DNA of 64,000 bases from Brevibacillus ruminantium (GCF_023746555.1 NZ_CP098755.1:2491001-2555000), one strand, 5' to 3'. Counted from the first letter of the stretch, positions 1 to 9,005 are shown. Translations and numbers: made by a program. Notes: a model not told the origin generated them from the letters alone.

Positions 1-2
1 TG

Positions 3-623
3 CCACTGGACATGCAAGCCAAGCTGCTTCGGGTTTTGCAGGAAAGAGAGGTGGAGCGGATCGGTGCAACCCGGCCGATCGGTGTGGACATTCGCGTTAT
101 CGCTGCCACGCACCGCCCTTTGGAAAAACTGATTCAAGAGGGCAAATTTCGCGAGGACCTGTATTATCGGCTGAACGTCTTCATGATCAATCTGCCGCCG
201 CTGCGTGTGCAAGGGGCGACGATTCTCTCGCTCGCAGGCAAGCTGATCAACAAGCTGAATGCAGAGCTTTATACAAATGTCTCGGGCCTGAGCGAACGGG
301 TTCAGAATATCTTTTTTGCACATAAATGGCCAGGAAATCTCCGCGAGATGAATAACGTCTTGGAGCGGGCTGTGCAGCTGGCGGAAGAGGGCGAGCTCGA
401 TCTTGAGCATCTCCCGCCTTATTTGCTGGACAAACAGGTGGTCAGAACAAGTGAAGGTATTTCGCTCGATCTGGAAGCAGAACTGGCCAAGACAGAAAAG
501 AGGGTATTGGAGGCGGCGCTCGCTCACTGTGAAGGAAATAAAGTACAAGCCGCTCAGCTTCTGGGGATCCATCGAGCCAGCTTGTATCGAAAGCTGGAAA
601 AACACCAGATTGCTCAAAAATAA
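3..623 (+). CDS. Sigma-54-dependent transcriptional activator, C-terminal part
   Basis: The gene enters from the left edge, so only about 206 C-terminal residues are seen. They hold the end of an AAA+ sigma-54 interaction domain (MQAKLLRVLQE, then a REDLYYRLNVF segment and the WPGNLREMNN motif) and a C-terminal Fis-type helix-turn-helix (QAAQLLGIHRASLYRKL). Proteins of this family hydrolyse ATP to open promoters bound by sigma-54 RNA polymerase. The sensory domain lies outside the window, so the inducer is unknown. A near-consensus sigma-54 promoter begins about 100 bases after the stop and drives the dehydrogenase/ABC operon, which is the obvious target (inference). Confidence 0.93.
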   Translation, partial: PLDMQAKLLRVLQEREVERIGATRPIGVDIRVIAATHRPLEKLIQEGKFREDLYYRLNVFMINLPPLRVQGATILSLAGKLINKLNAELYTNVSGLSERVQNIFFAHKWPGNLREMNNVLERAVQLAEEGELDLEHLPPYLLDKQVVRTSEGISLDLEAELAKTEKRVLEAALAHCEGNKVQAAQLLGIHRASLYRKLEKHQIAQK

Positions 624-721
624 TGTCTCAATATCGCTACATGTCGTACATATGCTACAGGAGTAGTGTCGCAAAAAATCAACACGGATGTGTTACCCCT
701 GATGGATTCTGCTTCCTTTCT

Positions 722-738
722 TTGGCATGAAGTTTGCA
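722..738 (+). promoter_or_regulatory. Sigma-54 (-24/-12) promoter of the dehydrogenase/ABC operon
   Basis: TTGGCATGAAGTTTGCA matches the consensus YTGGCACGRNNNTTGCW at all but one position. The invariant GG (724-725) and GC (736-737) are separated by the required 10 bases. Transcription would start near 749. The upstream gene encodes a sigma-54 activator, which supports the call. Confidence 0.85.
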
Positions 739-750
739 AATATTCTGTTT

Positions 751-764
751 TGTAAACGTTTACA
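751..764 (+). promoter_or_regulatory. CcpA catabolite-repression site (cre)
   Basis: TGTAAACGTTTACA is a perfect 14-bp palindrome and fits the cre consensus TGWAANCGNTNWCA at every position. It lies just downstream of the expected start point of the sigma-54 promoter. CcpA bound here should block initiation or early elongation, so the operon would need its activator and the absence of preferred sugars (inference). Confidence 0.8.
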
Positions 765-783
765 GGCGAGGGAAGGAGGACTT

Positions 784-1575
784 ATGCAAACGAATCTACT
801 GCAAAACAAGGTTGCTTTGATTACCGGGGGTGCAAGCGGGATCGGGCTTGCCATCGCTGAAAAAATGTTCGAGGCCGGATGTCATCTTGCCATTGCCGAC
901 ATTGACCTTGGCAAAGCTGAAGTGGCGATCATGTCCATGGCTGAGAGGGAACAACAGAAGAAAATCGCGATTCAGGCAGATCTGTCGGAAACAGAATCGA
1001 TCAGGCACATGGTGGCAACATGCGAGCAAAGCATGGGTCCGGTCGACATTCTGGTGAACAATGCTGGCTTTCAATATGTAGCCCCGATTGAAACCTGTGA
1101 TCCCAGACAATTTCAAAAGCTCATTGAAGTCATGCTGGTAGGGCCTTTTGTGGCTACACAAGCCGTATTTGCCCAAATGAAGGAGCGTGGCTGGGGGCGG
1201 ATCATCAACATTTCCTCCATCAACGGAAAGATGGGTGCGCCCTTTAAGGCAGGGTACTGCTCAGCCAAACACGGAATTATCGGGCTGACGAGGGTTACTG
1301 CCATGGAGGCGGCAGATTCGGGTGTTACCTGCAATGCCATCTGTCCCGGGTATGTGGATACCCCGCTTGTCCGCAACCAGCTTTCCGATCTGGCAAAAAG
1401 CTATCAGTTGGCAGAAGGCGAGGTGTTGGAGGAAGTGATACTCAGGCATGTGCCCCAGCATCGATTGCTGGAAGCGGGGGAAATCGGCAATCTCGCGGTT
1501 TATCTCGCATCCGATCTGGCGACAGGCATTACTGGGCAAGCAGTGAATATCTCCGGGGGTTATGTCATGCACTAA
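784..1575 (+). CDS. Short-chain dehydrogenase, probable 3-hydroxybutyrate dehydrogenase
   Basis: This 263-residue protein is a classical SDR. It has the NAD-binding GGASGIG motif near residue 15, NNAG near 92, a catalytic Ser in SSING, and YCSAK (Tyr158, Lys162). The segment around CNAICPGYVDTPLV and the overall length resemble D-3-hydroxybutyrate dehydrogenases, which interconvert 3-hydroxybutyrate and acetoacetate. The start at 784 follows a strong GGAAGGAGG; an in-frame ATG at 727 lies inside the sigma-54 promoter and cannot be used from it. It is the first gene of an operon with a LIV-type ABC importer. The substrate is assigned from general resemblance, and another beta-hydroxy acid is possible. 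Confidence 0.8.
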   Translation: MQTNLLQNKVALITGGASGIGLAIAEKMFEAGCHLAIADIDLGKAEVAIMSMAEREQQKKIAIQADLSETESIRHMVATCEQSMGPVDILVNNAGFQYVAPIETCDPRQFQKLIEVMLVGPFVATQAVFAQMKERGWGRIINISSINGKMGAPFKAGYCSAKHGIIGLTRVTAMEAADSGVTCNAICPGYVDTPLVRNQLSDLAKSYQLAEGEVLEEVILRHVPQHRLLEAGEIGNLAVYLASDLATGITGQAVNISGGYVMH

Positions 1576-1602
1576 GGAATTGTTTGGAGAAAAAAGGGGG
1601 TA

Positions 1603-2832
1603 ATGACGATGAGCAAGGCAAAATGGTGGGTATCTTTGACGATGGCCTTAACACTTGGGGCAGCGGGATGCGGTCCGCAGCTGGACCAGCAATCCTCCGG
1701 CGGCCAAACCGGGGGACAGCCAGCTTCCAGCGGAGCGGCAGCAAATGCAACAAGTGGCGGGGAAGTGTTCAACGTCGGACTGGCGATTTCACTAAGCGGC
1801 GGAACAGCCAAGTTCGGTGAAGCGGTGAAACGGGCAGCGCAAATGGCGGTGGACGACTTTAACGAAGCGGGCGGCGCAGATGGCAAAAAAGCCAAGCTGA
1901 TCGTCTATGATGATGAGGCCAAGCCTGAAAAATCCGTAGAGATTGTCCAGCGTCTGATCCAACAGGATAAGGTCGTCGCTTTTGTCGGGCCAGCCAACTC
2001 CGGGAACGCCAAAGCGCAAATCAAGTTCGCCCAGGAAGCGGGAATTCCGGAAATCATCCCGGTCGCGACGGGAACAGCGATTACGGAGACCTACGAAAAA
2101 GAAGACAAAAACTATATTTTCCGCGTTGCCCCCTACGACAAAGGCCAGGTCGAAACCATCCTCAAGTGGGTTGTTTCCGATAAGAAACTGACCAAAATTG
2201 GTCTTCTGCACGATACGACCGGTTATGGCCAGGGCGGGAGAGCGGACGTCGAGGCCGTTTTAAAAGAGCAGTACAACATGAGTTTGACTGCCGTGGAATC
2301 CTTTCAGGTGAACGATACCAATATGGAAGCGCAACTAGCCAAGATGCGTGATGCACAGGTCGAAGTCGTGATTTTTTACGGCCTGGCGCCAGAAGCTGCT
2401 CAGTATCTGAAGTCGAGACAGAAGCTGGATTACTATCCTTTGACGGTGGCATCGTGGGCGATGGGCGATCCGACAGTGAAAGAGCTGGTGGGCGATTTGG
2501 TCAATAAAGATGTCTACATGGTGCAATCCTTTACCATTGACCAAAGCGAAGAGTCGCGTGCGTTTCATGAAAAGGTGGTGGCCAGATTTGGCGATGACAT
2601 CTTCCCGATCGCCTCGGCACAAGGCTATGATTGCATGCAACTGATCCTGGAAGCGGTAAAAAAAGCAGGAACAGATCCCAAAGCCATTCGGGACGCAATC
2701 GAGAATATGGATTCCTTCAAAGGAGTTACCGCCATCGGCGAGCGGCCTTTTACCAAAGAAAAGCACGAGGGCTTGACCAGCGCAAACATGTTCCTCGCGA
2801 CGTACAAGGATGGGGCAATCGTCAAGCCCTGA
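1603..2832 (+). CDS. LIV-type ABC transporter substrate-binding lipoprotein
   Basis: This 409-residue protein starts with a lipoprotein signal peptide whose lipobox ends LGAAGC, followed by a low-complexity Gly/Ser/Gln linker. A type I periplasmic-binding fold of the leucine/isoleucine/valine family follows (IGLAISLSG-like opening, DDEAKPEKSVEIVQRLI, VGPANSGNAKAQ). It would be anchored outside the membrane and deliver ligand to the LivH/LivM permeases encoded next. This family also carries amides, urea, short-chain and aromatic acids. With a hydroxyacid dehydrogenase in the same operon, the ligand may not be an amino acid (inference). Confidence 0.9.
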   Translation: MTMSKAKWWVSLTMALTLGAAGCGPQLDQQSSGGQTGGQPASSGAAANATSGGEVFNVGLAISLSGGTAKFGEAVKRAAQMAVDDFNEAGGADGKKAKLIVYDDEAKPEKSVEIVQRLIQQDKVVAFVGPANSGNAKAQIKFAQEAGIPEIIPVATGTAITETYEKEDKNYIFRVAPYDKGQVETILKWVVSDKKLTKIGLLHDTTGYGQGGRADVEAVLKEQYNMSLTAVESFQVNDTNMEAQLAKMRDAQVEVVIFYGLAPEAAQYLKSRQKLDYYPLTVASWAMGDPTVKELVGDLVNKDVYMVQSFTIDQSEESRAFHEKVVARFGDDIFPIASAQGYDCMQLILEAVKKAGTDPKAIRDAIENMDSFKGVTAIGERPFTKEKHEGLTSANMFLATYKDGAIVKP

Positions 2833-2920
2833 GTCTGATAACTAGTCTGATTTATTAAAAAGGACAAAGGATTGATCTGCTTTGTGCTTACTTAAAAAGT
2901 TGTGAAAGGAGGAATTGCTT

Positions 2921-3805
2921 TTGCTGCAAGCCATCGTAAGCGGATTGATTCTGGGAAGCATCTACGCTATTATCGCCCAGGGCTATTATATTACCTATGT
3001 GACAACCCGCACCATGAATTTTGGCCAAGGGGATTTCTTGATGCTGGGGGCATTGCTGGGCTTGACCTCACTTGGGGCAATGACCTCTTCAGGAATGAAT
3101 CTGATCGTTTCCATTCTGTTCACCTTGATGATTGTGGCGGCAGCGATGGGTCTTCTGGGCTGGGGTCTGGAGAGGGGAGCCATACGCCCTCTCAGCCACC
3201 TCCTGTCTGTAGGCTGGATTCTCAGCACGGTGGCGGTCTCTTTGATGATACGAAATATTGCCATGCTGATTTGGGGGAGGAATGTCATCCCCTTTCCTTC
3301 CCCTTTCGGCAGCGAGGTATATCGGTTTGGCACCGTGGGCATCACCAAGCATGAGTTGTTTGTAGCCGTCGGTGCGATTATCATCATGGCCTGTCTCTTT
3401 TTCTTTTTAAATAAATCGCTGTTGGGAAAGGCGTTGGCTGCAGTGGCCTATAATTCGGAGGCAGCCTCGCTCATGGGGATCAATCCGAAAAGAATGGCGG
3501 TACTGGCTTTTGCGCTCTCGTCGGCACTTGCCGGCATCGGCGGCATTCTCGTCGGACCGATTACCAATACAGCGTTTTTCATGGGAGCCAATCTGGGCTT
3601 GAAAGCATTTGCTGCAGCGATTATCGGGGGATTGACCAATCCATTAGGCATTTTGATCGGAGGTCTTCTGCTCGGCGTTATCGAACAGGTGTTTTCTTTG
3701 TATAGCTCCGCCTACAAGGATGCGAGCGCATTTCTCCTTATTTTGATCGTATTGATCTTTCTGCCTCAAGGATTATTGGGCAAGAAAATAAAGGAGAAAT
3801 TCTGA
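2921..3805 (+). CDS. livH: Branched-chain amino acid type ABC permease LivH
   Basis: This is a hydrophobic protein of about 294 residues with the LivH signature opening (SGLILGSIYAIIAQGYYI, then TMNFGQGD) and a late cytoplasmic-loop segment AAIIGGLTNPLG that contacts the ATPase. It forms half of the membrane channel. Two TTG codons, 2915 and 2921, could start it. The ribosome site AAAGGAGGA (2905-2913) is too close to 2915, so 2921 is preferred. It is followed at once by the fused LivM-LivG gene. Confidence 0.9.
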   Translation: MLQAIVSGLILGSIYAIIAQGYYITYVTTRTMNFGQGDFLMLGALLGLTSLGAMTSSGMNLIVSILFTLMIVAAAMGLLGWGLERGAIRPLSHLLSVGWILSTVAVSLMIRNIAMLIWGRNVIPFPSPFGSEVYRFGTVGITKHELFVAVGAIIIMACLFFFLNKSLLGKALAAVAYNSEAASLMGINPKRMAVLAFALSSALAGIGGILVGPITNTAFFMGANLGLKAFAAAIIGGLTNPLGILIGGLLLGVIEQVFSLYSSAYKDASAFLLILIVLIFLPQGLLGKKIKEKF

Positions 3806-3806
3806 A

Positions 3807-5582
3807 ATGAAAAAAGGACTCCTTTACCTGTTGGTTGCCGTCGCCCTTTATTTCTTTCCTTGGCTGTTCCCCAATTCGTATTACGTTCACATGGCCCAGG
3901 GCTTTCTCTATACGTACATCGTAGTAGCGGGGCTGAACCTTCTGGTTGGCCTTTCGGGACAACTGTCCTTGGGGCATGCCGGTTTCTATGCGATCGGGGC
4001 TTATGTGACCGGGCTTTGTACAGTTGCAGGCATGCCGTTTTTGCTCAGTCTGCTCTTGGGCGTATTGCTCTGTGCCGCTGCCGGAGGGCTGGTAGCGATG
4101 CTCTCTCTCCGTGCGAAGGGGCCCTATCTGGCAATGGTGACGATTGCCTTTGGGCTGCTCGTGGAAATCGTCGCGAATCGCTGGGTGGAAGTAACAGGCG
4201 GACCGGCTGGTCTGTATCTGCCGGAAGCCCGTTTGTTTGGTGCGCCATTGGGAACAGTCTCTTATTATTGGTTTATCGCGGTAGTCGCTTTGATCGTCAC
4301 TGTTTTGATCGACAATCTCTTCACCTCGCGTTTTGGCAGAACATTTCGGGCCATGGGCAACAGTGAAGTGGCAGCCGCTACAGTAGGTGTTCATGTAAGG
4401 AACTGGAAGATCATGGCTTTTGCTATCAGCGCGTGTACGGCAGGACTCGCCGGAGCTTTATTCGCCTTTCAAAATGCGTATTTCAATAGTGATACTTTCA
4501 CGTTTGACAAGTCAATCCTGTTCCTCGTCGGAGTCATTGTGGGCGGAGCAGGAACCAGACTGGGCCCCTTGGTTGGTACGGTGGTTATTTTTCTTTTGCC
4601 GCAATGGGTGCAAAGCTTGTATGACTACCACCTTCTGATCTTCGGCGGAATCCTGCTGGTGAGTCTGATTGCGCTTCCTGAGGGGATCGTCGGCGGAGTG
4701 GAGAGACTGTTGAAAGAGAGGAAGAAGCTCCCTCCGGCAGCGGGAGAAGAATCCAGTCAGGAAGCCGATGCACCCAGCCAGATGGACAACAAGGCTGGCG
4801 CGGCCTTGACGGTTGATTCTGTCGTCATGGAGTTTGATGGTTTTCGAGCCGTGGATGATATCAATCTAAGCATTAGCGGCTCAGAAGTAAGGGGATTGAT
4901 CGGACCCAATGGATCAGGAAAAAGCACGACGGTGAACATGCTCTCCGGTGTCTACGTCCCGACCCAAGGCAAGCTTCGCTGGAAGGGTGTCGATGTGACC
5001 AACTATCCGCCGCATCGCATGGCGGCAGCAGGAATTACCCGTACGTTTCAGAATCTTCAACTGTTTCACGAGCTTACCGTTCTGGAAAACGTGATGCTTG
5101 GCTTTCATATGCACTATCGCACTGGTTTTACGGCAAATCTCTTGCACACGCCCGGTTTTTGGCGGGAAGAAAAGCGGTATCGTGACGAATCCATTCGACT
5201 TCTTCACTTCGTCGGGCTCGCTGACAAAGCGGATGAGCAAGCAGCCAATCTCTCTTACGGACAGCAGAGGTTGGTGGAAATCGCCCGCGCCTTGGCCACC
5301 CGGCCTGATCTGCTGATTCTGGATGAACCGGCGGCTGGTGCCAGCATGTTTGAGGTGGACAACATCGTTCGCGTCATTCGAAAGGTAAAGCAATCCGGCA
5401 TTTCAATATTGCTGGTGGAGCACCATATGGAGATTGTGATGAACGTTTGCGATACGATCACTGTGCTCGACTTCGGAAAAAAGATCGCAGAAGGCGATCC
5501 TGCTTATATTCAGTCCCATCCACAGGTCATCGAAGCATATCTGGGCGGGGAGGAGGTGACGCAGCTTGTTGTCGGTAAATAA
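3807..5582 (+). CDS. livMG: Fused ABC permease and ATPase (LivM-LivG in one chain)
   Basis: This 591-residue protein joins two subunits usually made separately. Residues 1 to about 300 are a LivM-type permease (GLSGQLSLGHAGFYAIGAY near the N-terminus). A charged linker of about 30 residues follows, and then a LivG-type ATPase with Walker A GPNGSGKST near 365, signature LSYGQQR near 481 and Walker B LLILDEPAAG near 501. The reading frame is continuous, so the fusion is genuine unless there is an assembly error. The start is one base after the livH stop. With LivH, LivF and the binding protein it completes the importer. Confidence 0.92.
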   Translation: MKKGLLYLLVAVALYFFPWLFPNSYYVHMAQGFLYTYIVVAGLNLLVGLSGQLSLGHAGFYAIGAYVTGLCTVAGMPFLLSLLLGVLLCAAAGGLVAMLSLRAKGPYLAMVTIAFGLLVEIVANRWVEVTGGPAGLYLPEARLFGAPLGTVSYYWFIAVVALIVTVLIDNLFTSRFGRTFRAMGNSEVAAATVGVHVRNWKIMAFAISACTAGLAGALFAFQNAYFNSDTFTFDKSILFLVGVIVGGAGTRLGPLVGTVVIFLLPQWVQSLYDYHLLIFGGILLVSLIALPEGIVGGVERLLKERKKLPPAAGEESSQEADAPSQMDNKAGAALTVDSVVMEFDGFRAVDDINLSISGSEVRGLIGPNGSGKSTTVNMLSGVYVPTQGKLRWKGVDVTNYPPHRMAAAGITRTFQNLQLFHELTVLENVMLGFHMHYRTGFTANLLHTPGFWREEKRYRDESIRLLHFVGLADKADEQAANLSYGQQRLVEIARALATRPDLLILDEPAAGASMFEVDNIVRVIRKVKQSGISILLVEHHMEIVMNVCDTITVLDFGKKIAEGDPAYIQSHPQVIEAYLGGEEVTQLVVGK

Positions 5583-6276
5583 TGTGCGGGTTCATTACGG
5601 GATGGCCGAAGCACTGCGCGGCGTTTCTCTGGAAGTGGCGAAAGGGGAGATCGTCGCCATGATCGGCCGGAACGGGGCAGGCAAAACCACGCTGCTAAAA
5701 GCGATCACGGGTCTGGTGAAGCTGCGCGAGGGGGACATCATCTATCAAGGAGAGAGGATCACCGGCATGCAGGCACACGCCATCATGCGGCTGGGGATTG
5801 GGCATGTTCCGCAGGGCCGGCAGGTATTTGGCGATCAGACGGTTGAGGATAATCTGATCCTCGGAGCTTTCACCAAGATCAAGCAGCAGCCCCGCCAGGT
5901 TCGGGACTGGCTGGAGCGGGAGTATACGAGGTTCCCTCGTTTGAAGGAGCGCTCCAAACAGTTGGCGGGCACGCTGTCAGGCGGCGAGCAGCAGATGCTG
6001 GCCCTGTCCCGTGCACTGATGTCCGATCCGGAAATGCTCGTTCTGGATGAACCTTCGATGGGCCTGTCACCGCTATTTGTCAAACAGATTCTGGATACGG
6101 TGATTCAACTGCGCAAAGAGGGCAAGACGATTCTGCTGGTGGAACAACTGGCCGCCGCCGCACTGTCCATCTCGGATCGCGCCTATGTTCTGTCGTCCGG
6201 GCAGATCGAAATGAGCGGGACCGCCTCCGATCTTCTGCATGATGAAAAAGTGGTACGCACGTATCTGGGGGCATAA
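5566..6276 (+). CDS. livF: LIV-type ABC transporter ATP-binding protein LivF
   Basis: This 236-residue ATPase has Walker A GRNGAGKTT, signature LSGGEQQ and Walker B MLVLDEPSMGL, followed by the SPLFV segment typical of LivF. It starts with TTG at 5566, inside the last codons of livMG (17-base overlap), behind GGGGAGGAGG. Translation is therefore probably coupled. It is the last gene of the operon; a terminator follows within 20 bases. Confidence 0.92.
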   Translation: MLSVNNVRVHYGMAEALRGVSLEVAKGEIVAMIGRNGAGKTTLLKAITGLVKLREGDIIYQGERITGMQAHAIMRLGIGHVPQGRQVFGDQTVEDNLILGAFTKIKQQPRQVRDWLEREYTRFPRLKERSKQLAGTLSGGEQQMLALSRALMSDPEMLVLDEPSMGLSPLFVKQILDTVIQLRKEGKTILLVEQLAAAALSISDRAYVLSSGQIEMSGTASDLLHDEKVVRTYLGA

Positions 6277-6292
6277 TCTAATAGAGAGAAGG

Positions 6293-6327
6293 AAAGGACG
6301 GTATGAACATGATTGCCGTCCTTTTTT
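6293..6327 (+). terminator. Rho-independent terminator after livF
   Basis: AAAGGACGG (6293-6301) pairs with CCGTCCTTT (6316-6324) across a 14-base loop and continues into a T run. It closes the dehydrogenase/ABC operon. Confidence 0.85.
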
Positions 6328-6341
6328 ACGTGACCACAACT

Positions 6342-6371
6342 TTGCTGAACAGCCTTCCAATTGGTTACAAT
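6342..6371 (+). promoter_or_regulatory. SigA-type promoter of ymfF
   Basis: TTGCTG (6342-6347) and TACAAT (6366-6371) are separated by 18 bases. They lie about 30 bases before the ymfF start and just after the livF terminator. Confidence 0.55.
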
Positions 6372-6400
6372 AGAGGGGACTACGATGAAGAAGGGAGATT

Positions 6401-7702
6401 ATGGTCATGAGCGACAGCGTGAAGGATATTTCTTTTCATACGTCCGTGATCGATGGAATCAATGTACATATCATGCCTACCCGCAAATTTAAAACGACTA
6501 CCATCGTCACTATGATCGAGCAGGAGCTTTCTGAGGAGAACGTGACCAAGACAGCCCTTCTGGCGATGGTGATGAAACGGGCAACGGCTCGTTTTCCCGA
6601 TGCCAAGCAGCTGCGGGAATACCTCGATTTTCTCTACGGAGCCATTTTTGATGTCGATGTCACCAAAAAAGGGGAGCGGCAAATCCTTCACATTTACATG
6701 GAGGTGCCAAACGAAAAGTATCTCTCCCATGAGAACGGACTTTTGGAGGAAGCGATCCGCTTTGTCGGGGATATTCTTTGTCGTCCCTATGTTGAGAATC
6801 AGGCGTTCGCAGAAAAGTATGTCTCCCAGGAAAAAGAGACGTTGCGCAAGCGAATTGAAAGCTTGATTGACGACAAGATGAAATATGCCAACCAGCGCGT
6901 GACGGCTGAAATGTGCAAAGGAGAACCGTATGCCCTCCTGGTCCAAGGGCGCACCGAAGATTTGCCGGGGATTGACGGGAAAAGCTTGTACGAGCATTAC
7001 CAACAGATCACCAGCCGATCTCCGATTGACATTTTTGTTGTCGGCGATGTGAAGGAATCGACGGTCGAAAAAGCGGTAGAGAAACATATCCGGCTAAATC
7101 GCCAGGATGTACACGCAATGAAACCGACCCCAGCCAAAAAACAGGTGGACGAGGAGCGTGCAGTCATCGAGAAGCTGGATGTCAATCAAGCCAAGCTGAA
7201 TATCGGCTGCCGCACCCAGATCGGGTATGCTGACGAAGAGTATCCGGCTCTGCTGGTTTACAACGGAGTTCTTGGCGGTTTCCCTCACTCCAAGCTGTTT
7301 GTCAACGTGCGTGAAAAGGCTAGTCTGGCCTATTACGCTGTATCCCGGCTGGAGAGCCATAAGGGAATCATGATGATCATGTCGGGCATTGATGTAAAAA
7401 ACTACGATCGTGCGGTAGAGATTATCAAAGAGCAGCTCGCTTCCATGAGGCAGGGAAACATCTCCGAGGAAGAGCTGTCCCAGACAAAGGCGACGCTGTC
7501 CAATCAGTTCCGTGAACTGCTGGATAGTGCCCGGATGATGATTGATTTTGCCTACAACGGTGTCATCAGCGGTCGAAAGCGACGCCTGGAAGCATTGCTC
7601 TCGCAGATTGATCGGATCAAGGTGGAGGATCTGAAGCGGGTGGCGGAACACGTCGTGATCGATACGATTTACCTGTTGCGAGACAAGAAAGGAGAGGCCT
7701 GA
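6401..7702 (+). CDS. ymfF: M16 peptidase-like protein YmfF
   Basis: This 433-residue protein has an M16 (insulinase/pitrilysin) fold but no HxxEH zinc motif, so it looks like the non-catalytic partner of a two-protein M16 enzyme. Its neighbour YmfH carries the motif. In Bacillus the ymfF-ymfH-ymfI set is connected with 5-aminopentanol modification of elongation factor P. It starts at ATG 6401 behind GAAGGGA; a second in-frame ATG lies at 6407. ymfH begins one base after the stop, so the two are surely co-translated. Confidence 0.88.
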   Translation: MVMSDSVKDISFHTSVIDGINVHIMPTRKFKTTTIVTMIEQELSEENVTKTALLAMVMKRATARFPDAKQLREYLDFLYGAIFDVDVTKKGERQILHIYMEVPNEKYLSHENGLLEEAIRFVGDILCRPYVENQAFAEKYVSQEKETLRKRIESLIDDKMKYANQRVTAEMCKGEPYALLVQGRTEDLPGIDGKSLYEHYQQITSRSPIDIFVVGDVKESTVEKAVEKHIRLNRQDVHAMKPTPAKKQVDEERAVIEKLDVNQAKLNIGCRTQIGYADEEYPALLVYNGVLGGFPHSKLFVNVREKASLAYYAVSRLESHKGIMMIMSGIDVKNYDRAVEIIKEQLASMRQGNISEEELSQTKATLSNQFRELLDSARMMIDFAYNGVISGRKRRLEALLSQIDRIKVEDLKRVAEHVVIDTIYLLRDKKGEA

Positions 7703-7703
7703 T

Positions 7704-8996
7704 ATGCAGACGACCGTATTTGATCAGTTGGGCGAAACTGTTTATCATGAGACGCTGCCAAACGGGTTGGCCGTTTATCTGGTCCCCAAAGAGGGATTCA
7801 GCAAAACCTACGCCGTCTTTACGACGCGATACGGCTCGATTGACAGTCATTTTCGCTTGAAAAACGGAGAGGAAATCAATGTGCCGGATGGCATTGCTCA
7901 TTTTCTCGAGCACAAAATGTTCGAGAAAAAAGAGCTGGACGTGATGCACGAATTCAGCAAAAATGGTGCTTCCTGCAATGCCTTCACCAGCTTTAACCGC
8001 ACGGCCTATTTGTTTTCCTGCACCGACAAGCTTGATCGCAATATTAACCTCCTTTTGGATTATGTCCAGGAGCCGTATTTCACAGAGGCCAGTGTGGAAA
8101 AGGAAAAGGGCATCATCGGTCAGGAAATCACCATGTACGATGACAATCCCGACTGGAAGGTTTACATGAACCTTTTAAAAGCAATGTACCAGAAATTTCC
8201 GATCAATATCGAGATTGCCGGTACGATTGAATCCATCTCGCATATCACCAAGGACAATCTGTACCAATGCTACGAAACCTTCTACCATCCCGCAAACATG
8301 GTGCTGCTGGTCGTCGGTTCCTTCCAGCCGGAAACAGTGATGAAATGGGTGCGAGACAACCAGTCAGCCAAAGACTTCCCGCCGGCGCCCCGGATCGAAC
8401 GGATATTTCCGGAGGAACCGGCAGGGGTGGCTAAAAGCCGGGTTGAAGCGAATTTGACGGTGGGCTTGCCGAAATGCTTGATTGGCTTCAAAGAAAAGAC
8501 AAACGGACTTACAGGCAAGGACTTGTTAAAGCGGGAGCTGACTACTAAACTTGTATTGGACATCGCGTTTGGCAACAGTTCGGCACTCTATCAGAAATGG
8601 TATGACTCCGGATTGATTACGGAAAGCTTTGACTTCGATTACAGTGGCGAAACTGATTACGGTTATTCGATTATCGGCGGAGATACACCCGATCCAGACA
8701 AACTGGTAACAGAGCTGCAGGCAGGTATTCGCGGTTTGATACAATCGGGTATCCACCAGCAGGATTTTGAGCGGGCCAAGCGAAAGAAAATTGGACTGTT
8801 CCTCCGGTCGCTCAATTCCGTCGAATTTATCGCGAACCAGTTTACCAGCTACAAATTTAATGGAAGCGAGCTGTTTTCCGTGGTGCCGACGCTGGAGTCG
8901 ATCACCCGCGAAGATGTAGAAGCGCGCATGAAGGAGCATTTTGTTTTTGAACAAATGTCTGTCTCGATTGTTCGTTCTGCTTCGCCACAGGAGTAG
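7704..8996 (+). CDS. ymfH: M16 zinc peptidase-like protein YmfH
   Basis: This 430-residue M16 protein carries the inverted zinc motif HFLEH near residue 73, followed by KMFEKKE, and the usual downstream glutamate region (QEITMYDDNP). It is expected to pair with YmfF as a two-chain M16 peptidase. The family is linked to EF-P 5-aminopentanol modification in Bacillus subtilis. The precise step is not evident from sequence. The gene sits between ymfF and ymfI, as in Bacillus. Confidence 0.9.
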   Translation: MQTTVFDQLGETVYHETLPNGLAVYLVPKEGFSKTYAVFTTRYGSIDSHFRLKNGEEINVPDGIAHFLEHKMFEKKELDVMHEFSKNGASCNAFTSFNRTAYLFSCTDKLDRNINLLLDYVQEPYFTEASVEKEKGIIGQEITMYDDNPDWKVYMNLLKAMYQKFPINIEIAGTIESISHITKDNLYQCYETFYHPANMVLLVVGSFQPETVMKWVRDNQSAKDFPPAPRIERIFPEEPAGVAKSRVEANLTVGLPKCLIGFKEKTNGLTGKDLLKRELTTKLVLDIAFGNSSALYQKWYDSGLITESFDFDYSGETDYGYSIIGGDTPDPDKLVTELQAGIRGLIQSGIHQQDFERAKRKKIGLFLRSLNSVEFIANQFTSYKFNGSELFSVVPTLESITREDVEARMKEHFVFEQMSVSIVRSASPQE

Positions 8997-9005
8997 TGAA
9001 TCGTT

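Noticed and set aside
727-783. Upstream ATG extending the dehydrogenase by 19 residues
   Set aside because: It lies within the -24/-12 promoter, so it is not on the mRNA; ATG 784 has a strong ribosome site.
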